Positions 26,044 through 34,950 of a DNA stretch of 64,000 nucleotides are shown here, piece after piece. Position 1 is the stretch's first letter, and every line of letters begins with the position of its first letter. The position numbers and the translations under genes were made by a program. The stretch is from Elmis aenea (taxonomy: Eukaryota; Arthropoda; Insecta; Coleoptera; Elmidae), in the NCBI GenBank assembly GCA_947652605.1, contig CANTFG010000309.1, positions 232,265 through 296,264 on the forward strand, written 5' to 3'. The notes below the pieces were generated by a model. It was not told where the DNA came from and ran no database searches. It worked only from the letters and a program-made list of their open reading frames with translations.

Positions 26044-26639
26044 GGCATAAATATAAATTATCAAGGGAGAAAAGTTAATATTACGCGCGTGGAGAGATTT
26101 GGCCCATTTACTTGTAATAAACCTTCGGATTTAGCACGATTTACCGCCACATCTTTCAAGGAAATGCCGACAATATATTGGATATTAAAGTTTATAAATA
26201 TTAATTTATAGAAATAAACGATCCTTTATTAAATAACTGTTGCAATATTATGAAAGAAATTTTTATAAATCAACATAATTTATGAATGTCGAGGTATGCG
26301 CGTACATTGGAATGAATAGCTGTTTGTAAATATTTTTACCGAAACCCGATACGTGTAATTTCTTCAGTAGCAAATATAATCACCCAGCATGTAACTTTAT
26401 CTAACTACAGCTTTTATTTGAGATTTATTATTAGCTACGTTTATTTGTGATACTGTATAGTTTATAGATAGTATGTAGCTACGTGTCTACTGTGTCTACA
26501 CATATTGCATTTAATTAATTATCTTGATAGTGTCTTGTCATAGACTGTTCCTTTTAAAAAAGTTTTTATTTTTATCGGCTATAATAAATATTTGGAAACA
26601 AAATAGCTTGTATAAGTAATTTGTTGAATTAATAACAGA
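26044..26639. other. Unique AT-rich spacer, nothing recognised
   Basis: There are no frames of interest on either strand and no clear repeat. It probably represents the older host or TE sequence into which the piggyBac element inserted. Confidence 0.5.
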
Positions 26640-26655
26640 GTAATGTAAATGTGGG

Positions 26656-26910
26656 AGTAATTGACACTTAGACAAGATGAACAATTTAAAAAATGTATAT
26701 TACTCAGAAAAATTGACATATACTACTCTGGGTTTATGGAAAAGAAATGTGTATTTATAAATATCTTCATTGTGTTCACAAAATTTTTGTAAGGTGATAC
26801 CATTTTTGAAACTGGTTATTTTATTATTTATAGGAATATTCACCAGTAATTGACATAGCTAAAATCGGTATGTACCAGTAAATGACATCCTTTGTGGGTA
26901 TAGTTGACAT
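26656..26910. repeat. Subterminal TAGTTGACAT-like motifs, left group
   Basis: Five related sites: AGTAATTGACAC (26656), AAATTGACATA (26710), CACCAGTAATTGACAT (26841), ACCAGTAAATGACAT (26874) and GGGTATAGTTGACAT (26896). All are in the same orientation. They are plausible transposase-binding sites of the flanking element. Confidence 0.7.
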
Positions 26911-27069
26911 CAAAGAACCATTATTTTTTAAATTAAAAATCCTTATTAAAGGTTTACAATTCTTACAGTTATTGAGTATTGAACATTTAAATGGTGAACT
27001 AAACATATTCCTATAATAACTTTGGTATAAAATTACTATACTAAGTAAATAAACATTTTACTAAAATAA

Positions 27070-27369
27070 CTATCCTAAACATTTGAACTGCTGAAAATTG
27101 CACTTAAAGAACAATCGTTTCCTTCTATCTGTTTGAGAAGTGGGTAGTTTCGAAATGATATTAATTATGTTACCAACAAAATATTTAACATTTGTTTTTG
27201 TGAAAATTTTCATAATTACAAAATTGTTCATAGCGAATGTCTCTCTGTCTTTATTAATATTTTGTGAGTCTTCATAAAAATCATGGTATCATTCATCGAG
27301 ATTTGTTAACTCAAAACTTGTGTCCATCGTCGAGGAACCCGACTGTACCCAATCTTTTTCAGATTCGCT
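27070..27369 (-). pseudogene. pogo-like transposase C-terminal remnant
   Basis: Reading down the minus strand from 27369 gives SESEKDWVQSGSS...MDTSFELTN, then an in-frame TGA at 27289-27291, then YHDFYEDSQNINKD and NNFVIMKIFTKTNVKYFVGN, ending at a TAG at 27070. Acidic-serine tails followed by a 'FV-[LI]-[VM]-K...VKY[YF]VG' module are common at the C-terminus of insect pogo/jerky-like transposases. It is in a different frame from the HTH fragment at 27371-27598, consistent with an internal deletion that joined N- and C-terminal coding ends. The module's function is not established; I infer family membership from pattern only. Confidence 0.65.
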
Positions 27370-27370
27370 A

Positions 27371-27598
27371 CTAGAACTTGCAATCTATTACGTCTTCTTC
27401 TTCTCTAGAAAGTATTGTTTTTGGCCCCATTTTTCTTTCAGTGGGGCTTTTTCCTTTGGATTTGTAAAGGAGACACTGGACACTAGGTTTTTTAGCTGCA
27501 GTAGCTACAAGCATTCCAAGTCGAACATCCTCTAGAGCATTTTTTATATCTTCTTCAGGATATGCTAACATTTTACCTTTGATGGGAGGCATATCCAC
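27371..27598 (-). pseudogene. pogo-like transposase N-terminus, HTH_psq domain
   Basis: 75 codons starting MDMPPIKGKMLAYPEEDIKN, continuing with ALEDVRLGMLVATAAKK and ending GKSPTERKMGPKTILSREEE. This follows the family pattern of a pipsqueak-type helix-turn-helix (Y-x-E-E-D-[IL]-x-x-A-[IL]-x-x-V-x-x-G-M...AA) followed by a linker of the G-[KR]-x-P...G-P-x-T-[IV]-L-[ST]-x-E-E-E kind that leads into the DNA-binding second HTH of CENP-B/pogo-type transposases. The expected VPxSTLxDR segment is degraded to SVQCLLYK. The frame ends just after DVIDCKF, where the catalytic domain should begin, at what looks like the internal deletion junction. It could equally derive from a domesticated relative, but the flanking inverted repeats favour a transposon. 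Confidence 0.8.
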
Positions 27599-27635
27599 TT
27601 AGGTTAAAATCTTTTTCCAAGCAAGAGTTTAAACG

Positions 27636-28080
27636 CACCAATAATTGACAGCCATGTCAACTACTGGTAAACATAAGAGATATGATCACCAGTAGTTGAC
27701 ATACTAAAACCATGGTCAAAAATAACCGCTACACTAATACTTGCAAGTTTAAAACACTACATAATAACCAGTAACAACATGTAACAACACAATTATCTAT
27801 ATTAATGTGTTCAAGAAAATAAAAATCACTTCAACCACTTTACTTATCTCCTTTAAATCGAATAGAAAAATTTGATATATCTGAATGCTCACAACTTTTT
27901 ACGAGAAAGATTATGTCATGTCAAAATGAATGTTCTCAGTGTTGTCAGGATATCAACAAACAAAAGTAAAGTACAAAATTACCAGATGGCACTAAACGTG
28001 TGGATGTAACAACAACCGAACTGTCTTTATAATGATTTAAAAACTAACATGTCAACTACTACATCGGTGTCAATTATACC
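27636..28080. repeat. Subterminal TAGTTGACAT-like motifs, right group
   Basis: Sites in both orientations: CACCAATAATTGACA (27636), ATGTCAACTACTGGT (27654), CACCAGTAGTTGACAT (27687), ATGTCAACTACT (28049) and GTGTCAATTATACCC (28067). Together with the left group they form about ten copies of one decamer confined to this element. Confidence 0.7.
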
Positions 28081-28094
28081 CACATTTACCTTAC

Positions 28095-28390
28095 CTATAT
28101 TAAAAGTATTTAAATGAAAAATAGGTAAAACGATCAAAGTGTTGTAAGGATTTTTGATAGTTCTTTTTTAGTAGAATTTGATTGGACAATTATTTTTTTT
28201 TTGTAGAAACGAAGCAAACATTGTTTCAGCTTCTAGAAATTACATATTTTATACTTTTGTTTCAAAAAGTAAGGAAGCTGTGATTACTTTTGTGAAATAA
28301 TAAACTGAGGGTCCCCTTAAGCTCTAGAAATTTGGGAAAATTATCAGTTTTTGCTTTAGGTGTAATTATGTTACATACCACATATTTACT
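28095..28390. other. AT-rich spacer, nothing recognised
   Basis: It lies between the pogo-like element and the reverse transcriptase fragment. The minus-strand frame 28262-28486 overlaps the antisense of the reverse transcriptase and is not supported. Confidence 0.5.
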
Positions 28391-29118
28391 ATGAAGCAAC
28401 TGATAGAAAAGAATACAAACAACACCATATATGTAGTTTTGTCGACGTCGAGAAAGCATTTGACAGCATTCCAAGAAAAGAGGCATGGAATAGTCTTAGA
28501 CAAAGAGGAATTAGTAAAAAGCTAGAAAAAGCTATACTCAGTATATACAGAAACACAGGAAATTATGTCAGAACAGGAAACCTACAGTCTGAGGAGTTCG
28601 TAACCAAAGAGGGATTAAGACAAGGGGGAACACTGAGCCCAACTCTGTTCAATTTAGTTCTCGATGATGTAACAAAAGAAACGAAGGGTAAAACAAAGAA
28701 ATTAGGGTATAGAAACATGTAAATGGTGGAAATAGTGAAATGTGCTTTTGCCGACGATTTGATGATCTACAATCTACGCAAAGAGCGAAAAAGAACTGTA
28801 AATGAATTTAGTCATCTGGAAGACAGCATTAGAAAAGAGAAACATGAAAATAAATGTAGCTAAAACCAAAGTAATGACAATTGAAAAGAGAGAATCAAGC
28901 ATAACAATAATGGAAAAAAGATAGAGCAAACAGAATCATTCAAATATTTGGGAGTAAATATACAAAAGAATGGAAAGGAAGAGGCTGAAATCAATAACAG
29001 CATAGTGAATACAACTAAACTCTTCTACACACTTAATAACACATTTATAAGGAATTAAGGAATATCGAAGAAAATGAAAATGACAGTTTACAACACAATA
29101 TACAAACCAATTCTGACA
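28391..29118 (+). pseudogene. Non-LTR retrotransposon reverse transcriptase fragment
   Basis: Start region MKQLIEKNTNNTIY, then a frameshift into CSFVDVEKAFDSIPRK (RT motif A with the first catalytic Asp), LRQRGISKKLEKAI, GLRQGGTLSPTLFNLVLD (motif B), a TAA at 28720-28722, then in the same frame CAFADDLMIY (motif C; FADD in place of the usual YADD, a tolerated variant). After a further frameshift come MKINVAKTKVMTI and ESFKYLGVNIQKNG (motif E region), and finally MTVYNTIYKPILTS. The order and spacing are those of LINE-type elements. It lacks the N-terminal endonuclease, the first RT motifs and everything after about 29118, where hAT-like sequence begins, so it is 5'- and 3'-truncated and has at least three lesions. 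The clade cannot be assigned with confidence. Confidence 0.9.
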
Positions 29119-29187
29119 TCAGTGGCGAACAGGGCCGGCGGGACACCGGGAGAAATCCCGGTGGGCCGGTCGCTCTGGGGCCGCGAT

Positions 29188-29346
29188 ATGTTTGCCCTAA
29201 CTTCTAAAGTTAGTGCACTTGATGTTGAAAAATCTAACATTGATCAAGATTTGCACTCATCAATACGACAAACGAAGACAATATTATCTGCCCCGTTGAA
29301 ACAAACAAAATTCATAACTCCGTTATTAGCGTGCCGAAAATTTTGA
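29188..29346 (+). repeat. Diverged copy of the hAT N-terminal region (direct duplication)
   Basis: 29188-29340 (ATGTTTGCCCTAACTTCTAA, GTTAGTGCACTTGATGTTGA, ATCTGCCCCGTTGAAAC) matches 29625-29770 (TTGTTTGCTTTAGCTTCTAA, GTTAGTGCACCTGATGTTGA, ATCTGCCCCATTGAAAC) at about 437-bp spacing. Both encode FAL[TA]SKVSA.DVEKS. The open frame 29074-29346 is a chance fusion of the reverse transcriptase tail, the hAT terminus and this copy. Confidence 0.8.
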
Positions 29347-29534
29347 TTCGGTGTTTAAAATGTAGCTAAAAGACTGGCGCATCCAACGATGTAAAGAAAG
29401 TGCAAATAAAACACTTTTTGATATCATCCACGGCCGTCTGAAAAAGGACCTTTAAAAAGGTCATACTTGTGATCGCGTTGGCTATGAGATTGTGTAGGGA
29501 AAAATCAGTTTGTTATAGTTTTTAATCAAAGAAA

Positions 29535-30410
29535 ACTGGAAAAAAGAAAAGGTGCTCATAAAGAGAGAGAAAAGGCTAAAAGTACTTCACGAAGTTGCTA
29601 AAAAAAATTTGAAGTTAAGTGATTTGTTTGCTTTAGCTTCTAAAGTTAGTGCACCTGATGTTGAAAAATCATTGATCAAGAATAGCATTCATCAAATTCG
29701 ACGAAATATGACAATCTAATCTGCCCCATTGAAACGGACAAAATTGAAACGTCGATTATCAACGCAAAGTCTTCATGTTCAAGTCTAACTTACCACGTAA
29801 CAAATATTTTGAATGCTTATCAGCTAGTTGTTTCACAAAACCCACAAGTCAAAATTTTGAGTATTTTTTTAACAAACATCCTTGTCAGCCAACTATTGGT
29901 GATATAACTTATTGGCCATTTAAGCCAAATGTTATATTTTACAGAGATGATAAAATAAGTAGACGATGATTATCATATTGTTTAGAAAAAGAATCTCTGT
30001 TTTGTTCCGTGTGCTTTGCATACAGTGATAAGAACGAATGTTCGTTTGTAAATCATGGAATGAAAGACTGGAAGCATACTCTGCAACGTGTTAAAGAACA
30101 TGAAAATAATAAGATCCATGAAAATTGTGTTTATAGGCAGGCATATGCTTAAACTTAAAATTAAAGATATTTATGGTTTAATATTCTCAAATGAAGGTAG
30201 CTTACGTTAAAAAAAATGCTCTTGAACGCAAGCAAGTATTGGAAAGAATTATTGATGTAAAACTAATTGGAAAACGGGGTTTAGCTTTTCGGGCTCACAG
30301 GAATCTGCTAATTCACTTTCATTAGAGCATAATGAGACTGAACATGGAATTTTTTTAGAAATAATTTTATTATTATCTAAATATGACAACATTTTAAAAT
30401 TAAATTTTTT
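29535..30410 (+). pseudogene. hAT transposase N-terminal part with TTF-type zinc finger
   Basis: Pieces in order: a basic start RKGAHKEREKAKS (29545), VLHEVAKKNLKLSDLFALAS (29582), then the frame 29775-30152 with HPCQPTIGDITYWPF, SYCLEKESLFCSVCFAYS, MKDWKHTLQRVKEHENNKIH, the TTF/hAT-associated zinc finger (C-x-x-C...H...H) of ZMYM1-like transposases. A TGA (29967-29969) replaces the tryptophan expected before LSYC. Next, 30203-30325 reads ERKQVLERIIDVKLIGKRGL, and after a frameshift SLSLEHNETEHGIFLEI and LLLSKYDNIL, the conserved start of the hAT middle domain (DUF4371-like). Beyond about 30410 the similarity stops at a GC-rich patch (30425-30480) that resembles element-end sequence. Confidence 0.85.
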
Positions 30411-30999
30411 GGGTCATTCTTTTTTTGGGAGCCAGTCTAGCAGGTTTTTCCCGGGCCGGTTGAATTTCCCAGTCCGCTTTTTTTTACTACAAATGCTCAA
30501 AATGTACTGCAAAACAATTAAGAGATGACTTTTTAACGAGAATTTTTCCGACATGAAGTTTAATATTTTACTTGGCCATCAAAATATTGAATTCGCTAAA
30601 ATAAAACCTTATTATCGCACTCCTAGCCTATAATATTTGATAGATCTTGGCCTAATTTGTAATCATCCTCCGTATTGCAACATACACTTTATGTTGAATT
30701 TAGCGTATTTACAATTAAAAATTATTTTTAGACCGCAATCTAGTAGCTACAACTTTTTTCCTCCAAAAAGTCGCAGAATATCGACGTGGCAACGACCTAG
30801 GCCAACCGTAGCGACTACCGACTAGACGTTTACAAGATACAAAAATAAAGTTAACTGACCTAGGGTAATTTGCTGTCGAGTAAAGGCTTTAAAATATCAT
30901 AAAGTGAGCAAAAGCTGCAGACTAACATTTATTTCGTTGTACTGCGGACATCCTTGTTAGCTGTCTGGAACTAGTTTTTATTTGGGATACTGTGGTTCA
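30411..30999. other. Interruption inside the hAT remnant
   Basis: A GC-rich patch (GTTTTTCCCGGGCCGGTTG, 30450-30468) is followed by AT-rich sequence without recognised similarity. The frame 30637-30825 has no domain and ends in low-similarity sequence. It may be a decayed insertion or unrecognisable middle domain. Confidence 0.4.
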
Positions 31000-31515
31000 C
31001 AGGGCCAGCCTTAGGGCATGTTATGCTAATGTATCTCAAGATGTGATAAAAATTTCAGAAAAATAAAATCAAACGTTTGAGCGTTTCTTGCATAAGCATG
31101 TGCAGATTTGTATATATTCATCAAATCACTTCCTTCCTAAGATCTTAAATGAAATCAAAACGATGTTTAATAAAATTTTGAAACTTGTAGGGCATGTTTA
31201 GTTAATGTATCTCAAGATGTGGTACAAATTTCAGAAAAATAGAACCACCCGTTTCTGCGTTCTGTGTAAAAGTATGTGCTTGTAAGCTCCTAGTTATGAT
31301 AATTCAAGTAGAAAATATACTCAACAGGTGTCGCAAGGTGTATAAATTTGGCAATTTATGAAGCAAAGCATTTCGGGATTTCTCGATATGGGAGGCAGGA
31401 GTATTTTAAATTTAATTCAAAACGATATTGCTTAAAATTTTGAAATTTATAGGGTACGTTTAGCTAGTGTCTCAGGGACGGCCTTAAGCACATTCCACCG
31501 ATTCTCGCCTAAGGC
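31000..31515. repeat. hAT-like terminus with three degenerate subrepeats
   Basis: CAGGGCCAGCCTTAGGGC at 31000 resembles a hAT left end. AGGGCATGTT...TATCTCAAGATGTG...TTTCAGAAAAATA occurs at 31014 and again at 31190 (about 176 bp apart), and a third start AGGGTACGTTTAGCTAGTGT at 31451 leads directly into another end-like CAGGGACGGCCTTAAG (31473) that pairs with CTAAGGCCCTG (31508). The preceding AAAATTTTGAAA[CT]TT is also shared before copies 2 and 3. Confidence 0.6.
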
Positions 31516-31710
31516 CCTGCGCTAAAAAAAAAAAAATACAATGCCTATTAATAGCATAGAAACAAAAAGCAATTCTCTATCATATCACTTAAAATAGTTA
31601 TTGTTTAATAGTGAAATACTAAATTTAATAAATAAACTATACCACAGTAATAAATAGATTATTTATCAAATATTATCATCAAATCAATTAACAAAAGCTT
31701 TCGTGAAATA
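31516..31710. other. A-rich, AT-rich spacer
   Basis: It begins with a run of A (31526-31537). No coding similarity was seen before the hAT C-terminal segment resumes. Confidence 0.4.
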
Positions 31711-32600
31711 ATTCCAGTTGAAACGTTTACGGAAACTTAAAAAGTGAAGCAGAATCTTTGGTTACTCAGATGGAAGATTACAAATTCTTGGTATCTTTAG
31801 TTTTCTGGCATGATATGCTTTTCCAGGTGAACTTAGTAAGCAAATAAATACAAAGTGAAACTTCAGATCTGTCTTCGGGAATACTCTCTCTTATGAAAAA
31901 TTGTGCAAATGGTGTACCGAGAAAAAGGTTTTAAAAATGTATTTATTAATCGGTGCAAATGATTTCGCAAAAGATTTAGATGTTGTTCCACAATTCCAGT
32001 TGAAACGTTTACGAAAACGCAAAAGGCAATTTGCATACGAGTCCTCAGACGACCCTGTTGTTGATGCAAAGGAAGCATGCAAAATAAATTGTTTTAATCA
32101 AGTGTTAGATAAAACACTGCAGTCTCTTCAACCTCGATTTAAACAATTGAAAGAGACCATAGATTTATTTAGTTTTTTATGGACATTTCACAATCAATCC
32201 AAAGAGACTACAATAAAATGTGCTGCTGATTTACAAATTGCTTTAAAATACGGCGAATCGGTGGACTTAAATGGATTCATGTTGACGGAAGAAATAGAAG
32301 CTTTAAAAGTAACTATTCCACGAAGTTGTTGCAATTCTTTAAATATACTTAAATATTTGGCTTGTAATCATTTTCCAACCTCGTTTCCAAATTTATTTAT
32401 TGCACTAAGGATCTTCCTTACTATACCGGTAACAGTCTTTGCGGGCGAAAGAAGTTTTTCAAATTTAAAATTAATTAAAACGTATAGACGATCCACTATT
32501 TCTGAAGAACGTATCCACTCGCAATTATGTCGATTGAAAGTGAAGTCATGAGGGAGATGGACTTCGACATCTATTAAAAGATTTTGCGAAAGCAAAATCT
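31711..32600 (+). pseudogene. hAT transposase C-terminal part with dimerisation domain
   Basis: From 31743: SEAESLVTQMEDYKFLVSLV, then WHDMLFQVNLVSK, a TAA at 31845, then in frame IQSETSDLSSGILSLMKN. A frameshift leads to the 216-codon open frame 31901-32551: DFAKDLDVVPQFQLKRLRKR...KRQFAYESSDD, then FNQVLDKTLQSLQPRFKQLK, and finally IPVTVFAGERSFSNLKLIKT with YRRSTISEERIHSQL, the classic hAT dimerisation signature ('PV[ST]...[AG]ERSFS.LKLIK...R[SN][TS][ML]...ERL'). A frameshift near 32530 moves the last part (SIESEVMREMDFDIY) to another frame. Intact members of this group are about 700-800 residues. The ATG at 31901 is not the true start. Confidence 0.9.
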
Positions 32601-32836
32601 AGGAAGATTTATTTTAATTGAGTTTCTATTTCGTTTATAAAAATATGAGTTGTTTTCTTTCTTTCGTTCATAGTCAATTTGTCAAATTTTATGTTTTGTT
32701 ATGTTTGTTATAATATTATTTTAAGCTTACTTTTGCTCAACATTTTATTAAAAATCTATGAATAATTTTTTTGTGGGGAGGGGTACCCTGCAGCTTGTCC
32801 TTGCGTCGGGCCACGCGCCTACTAGGGCCGGCCCTG

Positions 32837-33624
32837 ACTATTATAACTAATAACTTTCATGAATCAACGAATAAATAGCTTTGTCATTTGTAGTTTCCAG
32901 TATTGCAAGAAAATTTACTATTAAAAAATATTCGTAATTGCAAGTCTCTCATAATCTGGGAACATTTACATAAATGAATTACGATTCGCCGCACTAATAG
33001 CACAATTCGCTAAAAAGTGTCTAAAATATTACCAACTTCTAAACATAAACAAGAATGGTAATTAAAATTCTGTTCTAAATCTGCAATCCAATGCACATTC
33101 TAAAAACAGATTTGTTCAGTAAAAGAAATCTGAAAAATAGAAATAGCCTTCGTAGCTTGGGGTCTTCATGTATTGGCATTTCTTGGCCAGATGCCTCTTA
33201 CCAGTGGCGTCGCATTAAATCGACATGGTACTTTCAGTTTTTAAAGTAGTTTTAAAGCGTCCGCCGCTGGTCTACAAGTAAAGGAAGACAACAAATGCAA
33301 TTTTTCAAAATTGTTGGGCAGGAATGAGGTAGACCATTGTTGATTGGGCCATTGGCCTCAACTTAAAATATACGACGATTTAAATAAAGCCAGGTCATTA
33401 TTTATACAATACGCTGATATCCAATAAATTTTCAGATAAAGATAAAGTATGTTGTATTTCATTTTTCTGTTATTTTTAAGTACACTGGGTGACAATTGAG
33501 CGCTTCATAGGCCAAATTGATTAACTCCACAAAACCAAAATCAGAGAATTGTTAAATTAGTATACATTATTTTTAAAATTTTCCTTAAAATTTAAATGCA
33601 AATAAACATTGAAGAACGTATTAC
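32837..33624. other. Unique AT-rich spacer; TE-end-like motif at 33203
   Basis: There is no coding similarity. CAGTGGCGTCGCATTAAATC near 33203 resembles another hAT-type terminus (compare 24536), without a partner. Confidence 0.4.
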
Positions 33625-34595
33625 TGCATTTTGATGCACATATGCAACAGCAAACAAAATATACAAAGAAAATTCATTGAATGCGTTAAATCGTTGAAAA
33701 CACCTTGTAGCATATTTGCAACATTTAAACATCTTCTGATTGGTGTTTAGTTAGTTGCTATACAGTCGATGGCTGTGCAAACTGTTCTGCAACTGTAAGT
33801 TGCTAGCGAAATCGCACGTGTACAGTTTTTGTTATTTGGCAACTTTTACATTCAAAAATTTATTTTAAATCTGTGTATTTCCGACCGGAAAAAATACCAT
33901 CAGGTAATGTACACCTTTAATGGTTTATATTCAATTTTGTCAATTATAACGGAGCTGTAATAAAATAATTATAGCAATATTTTGTTGTGTTGCAAATGTG
34001 CATCATTTTGTAAATTCGGTATATTTTTAAGTATATATAAAATACAATGATGCATGTGTGCAACACATTTACCTATTGCTCTGTATTGTTTTACCTTTAT
34101 TCTATTAAACTTTGTTAAAAAATATTTCTAGTGATAATCAAAATTTTAAAAATGTCGTCTTGGGAGAAAGAAAGACCCCCCAAAAAGAGAAGGCTATTGC
34201 CAATTTATCTGAAAGTGAGGATAATTTTGATGAATCTTCTGACGAAGATTATACTTTTATTAGAAACTTTCCCCTTGAGCCAGTTGGCACATTGGCCAAT
34301 TTGGCACAATAATCGCCTTCGGTGTAAACTACCAAAATGTAAAGACTTTACTCTCGTTATTTGCGAAAAATGTCTGCAGCCCTATGTTTCGATGGTGGAA
34401 AAAATTGTTTTAAAACGTCATAAACTTATATTGTTTTTCAATTTTCCTGATAAAAAAATACATGAGTATAAGTACAAAGTACATATATGCATCATTTCAT
34501 ATTTTAAGTTGCACATGTGCATCATTTTTAATTTTGAGTTCCATAGTTTATAATATCCAAAAGACAAAATGATGCATATGTGCATCGCTGTAATA
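33625..34595 (+). mobile_element. Putative small piggyBac-like remnant with palindromic ATGTGCATCAT motifs
   Basis: Six related sites bracket a short coding remnant: TTTGATGCACATATGCAACAG (33630; first 20 bases are the motif), GCAAATGTGCATCATTTTG (33992), AATGATGCATGTGTGCAAC (34047), TATATGCATCATTT (34485), CACATGTGCATCATTTTT (34511) and AATGATGCATATGTGCATCG (34568). The outermost pair are inverted relative to each other. The sites at 33992 and 34047 form a hairpin, as do 34511 and 34568. Element limits and target duplication are not resolved (a TTAA lies at 34597), so the boundaries are approximate. Confidence 0.45.
34152..34423 (+). pseudogene. piggyBac-like transposase: N-terminus joined to C-terminal zinc domain
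   Basis: MSSWEKERPPKKRR starts at 34152, a plausible N-terminus with a basic NLS-like stretch. After a frameshift comes the acidic LSESEDNFDESSDEDYTFI, typical of piggyBac N-terminal regions. Returning to the first frame at 34314: RLRCKLPKCKDFTLVICEKC, and in a third frame AALCFDGGKNCFKTS to a stop at 34421. The C-x4-C...C-x2-C...LC...NCF pattern is that of the piggyBac C-terminal cysteine-rich domain. The whole catalytic middle is missing, so this is an N/C fusion produced by internal deletion. Assignment rests on pattern in three frames, hence moderate confidence. It is not closely related to the element at 24761-26039. Confidence 0.6.
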
Positions 34596-34950
34596 ATTAA
34601 CAATAATTAATAAATTAGCAACAATATTTTTTTTTCATCATTTTTTTCAAATTCTACACATAAAATTTCATAATATATAATTTTTTTACCAAAAACAAAA
34701 AATTTGCGCAGTAAAGGATTATTATGGTTTTAGCTTTTATCTAACGACATATAAAATCTATAAAATAATATACTCCTGGAATAAATAATTGTTATTATTG
34801 TTATATTTTTCGCATAGCGAAGGGAGTGAATCGATTTGGCAATTGAAAATAAAAATAAAATAATTAATGCCATTAAATTTAATTTAAAAAAAGTTTTATT
34901 ACAGAAAAGATTAATGATAACTGTTCTGTTACTATTAATTACAATTATTA
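34596..34950. other. AT-rich spacer, nothing recognised
   Basis: Low-complexity A/T tracts; no supported feature. Confidence 0.5.

Larger units (their letters stand above)
26640..28094 (-). mobile_element. pogo/CENP-B-like DNA transposon, 1455-bp deletion derivative
   Basis: Inverted repeats of 28 bp with 25 matches: GTAATGTAAATGTGGGAGTA... at 26640-26667 and its imperfect complement at 28067-28094. Between them, on the minus strand, are an N-terminal pipsqueak-type helix-turn-helix and a C-terminal acidic plus KYFVG domain, in the order expected for a pogo/Tigger/jerky-like transposase but with the whole DDE catalytic core missing. About ten copies of a TAGTTGACAT-like motif sit near the ends. 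TA lies close to both ends, but an unambiguous target duplication could not be placed, so the outer limits may be a few bases off. Confidence 0.78.
29130..32836 (+). mobile_element. Degenerate hAT element (ZMYM1/TTF-zinc-finger type), nested or rearranged
   Basis: Starts CAGGGCCGGCGGGACACCGG (29130) and ends GGGCCGGCCCTG (32836), matching inverted hAT-style termini, with GC-rich subterminal sequence at the left. In order between them: a basic N-terminal segment, a TTF-type zinc finger, part of the middle domain, about 1.3 kb of unrelated or repeat sequence, then the C-terminal catalytic and dimerisation regions. No matching 8-bp target duplication was found (GTGGCGAA against ACTATTAT), so either flank is rearranged or two related elements are superposed; CAGGGCCAGCC at 31000 and CAGGGACGGCC at 31473 look like additional left ends. 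Coding pieces carry many frameshifts and stops. Confidence 0.65.

Noticed and set aside
26824..27006. Minus-strand 60-codon frame within the pogo-like element
   Set aside because: It overlaps the subterminal motif array; no domain, and it does not continue the C-terminal remnant, which stops at 27070.
27320..27535. Plus-strand 71-codon frame
   Set aside because: It is antisense to the pogo-like HTH and acidic tail, which have recognisable motifs.
28262..28486. Minus-strand 74-codon frame
   Set aside because: Its 5' part is the complement of the reverse transcriptase motif A region and the rest is unsupported.
29074..29346. 90-codon open frame
   Set aside because: It is a chance fusion of the LINE tail, the hAT terminus and a duplicated hAT segment.
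30637..30825. Plus-strand 62-codon frame between the hAT halves
   Set aside because: No recognisable domain and no neighbouring conserved sequence in frame.
31863..32595. Minus-strand frames at 31863-32078, 31891-32082 and 32368-32595
   Set aside because: They are antisense shadows of the hAT C-terminal coding region, which has clear family motifs on the plus strand.
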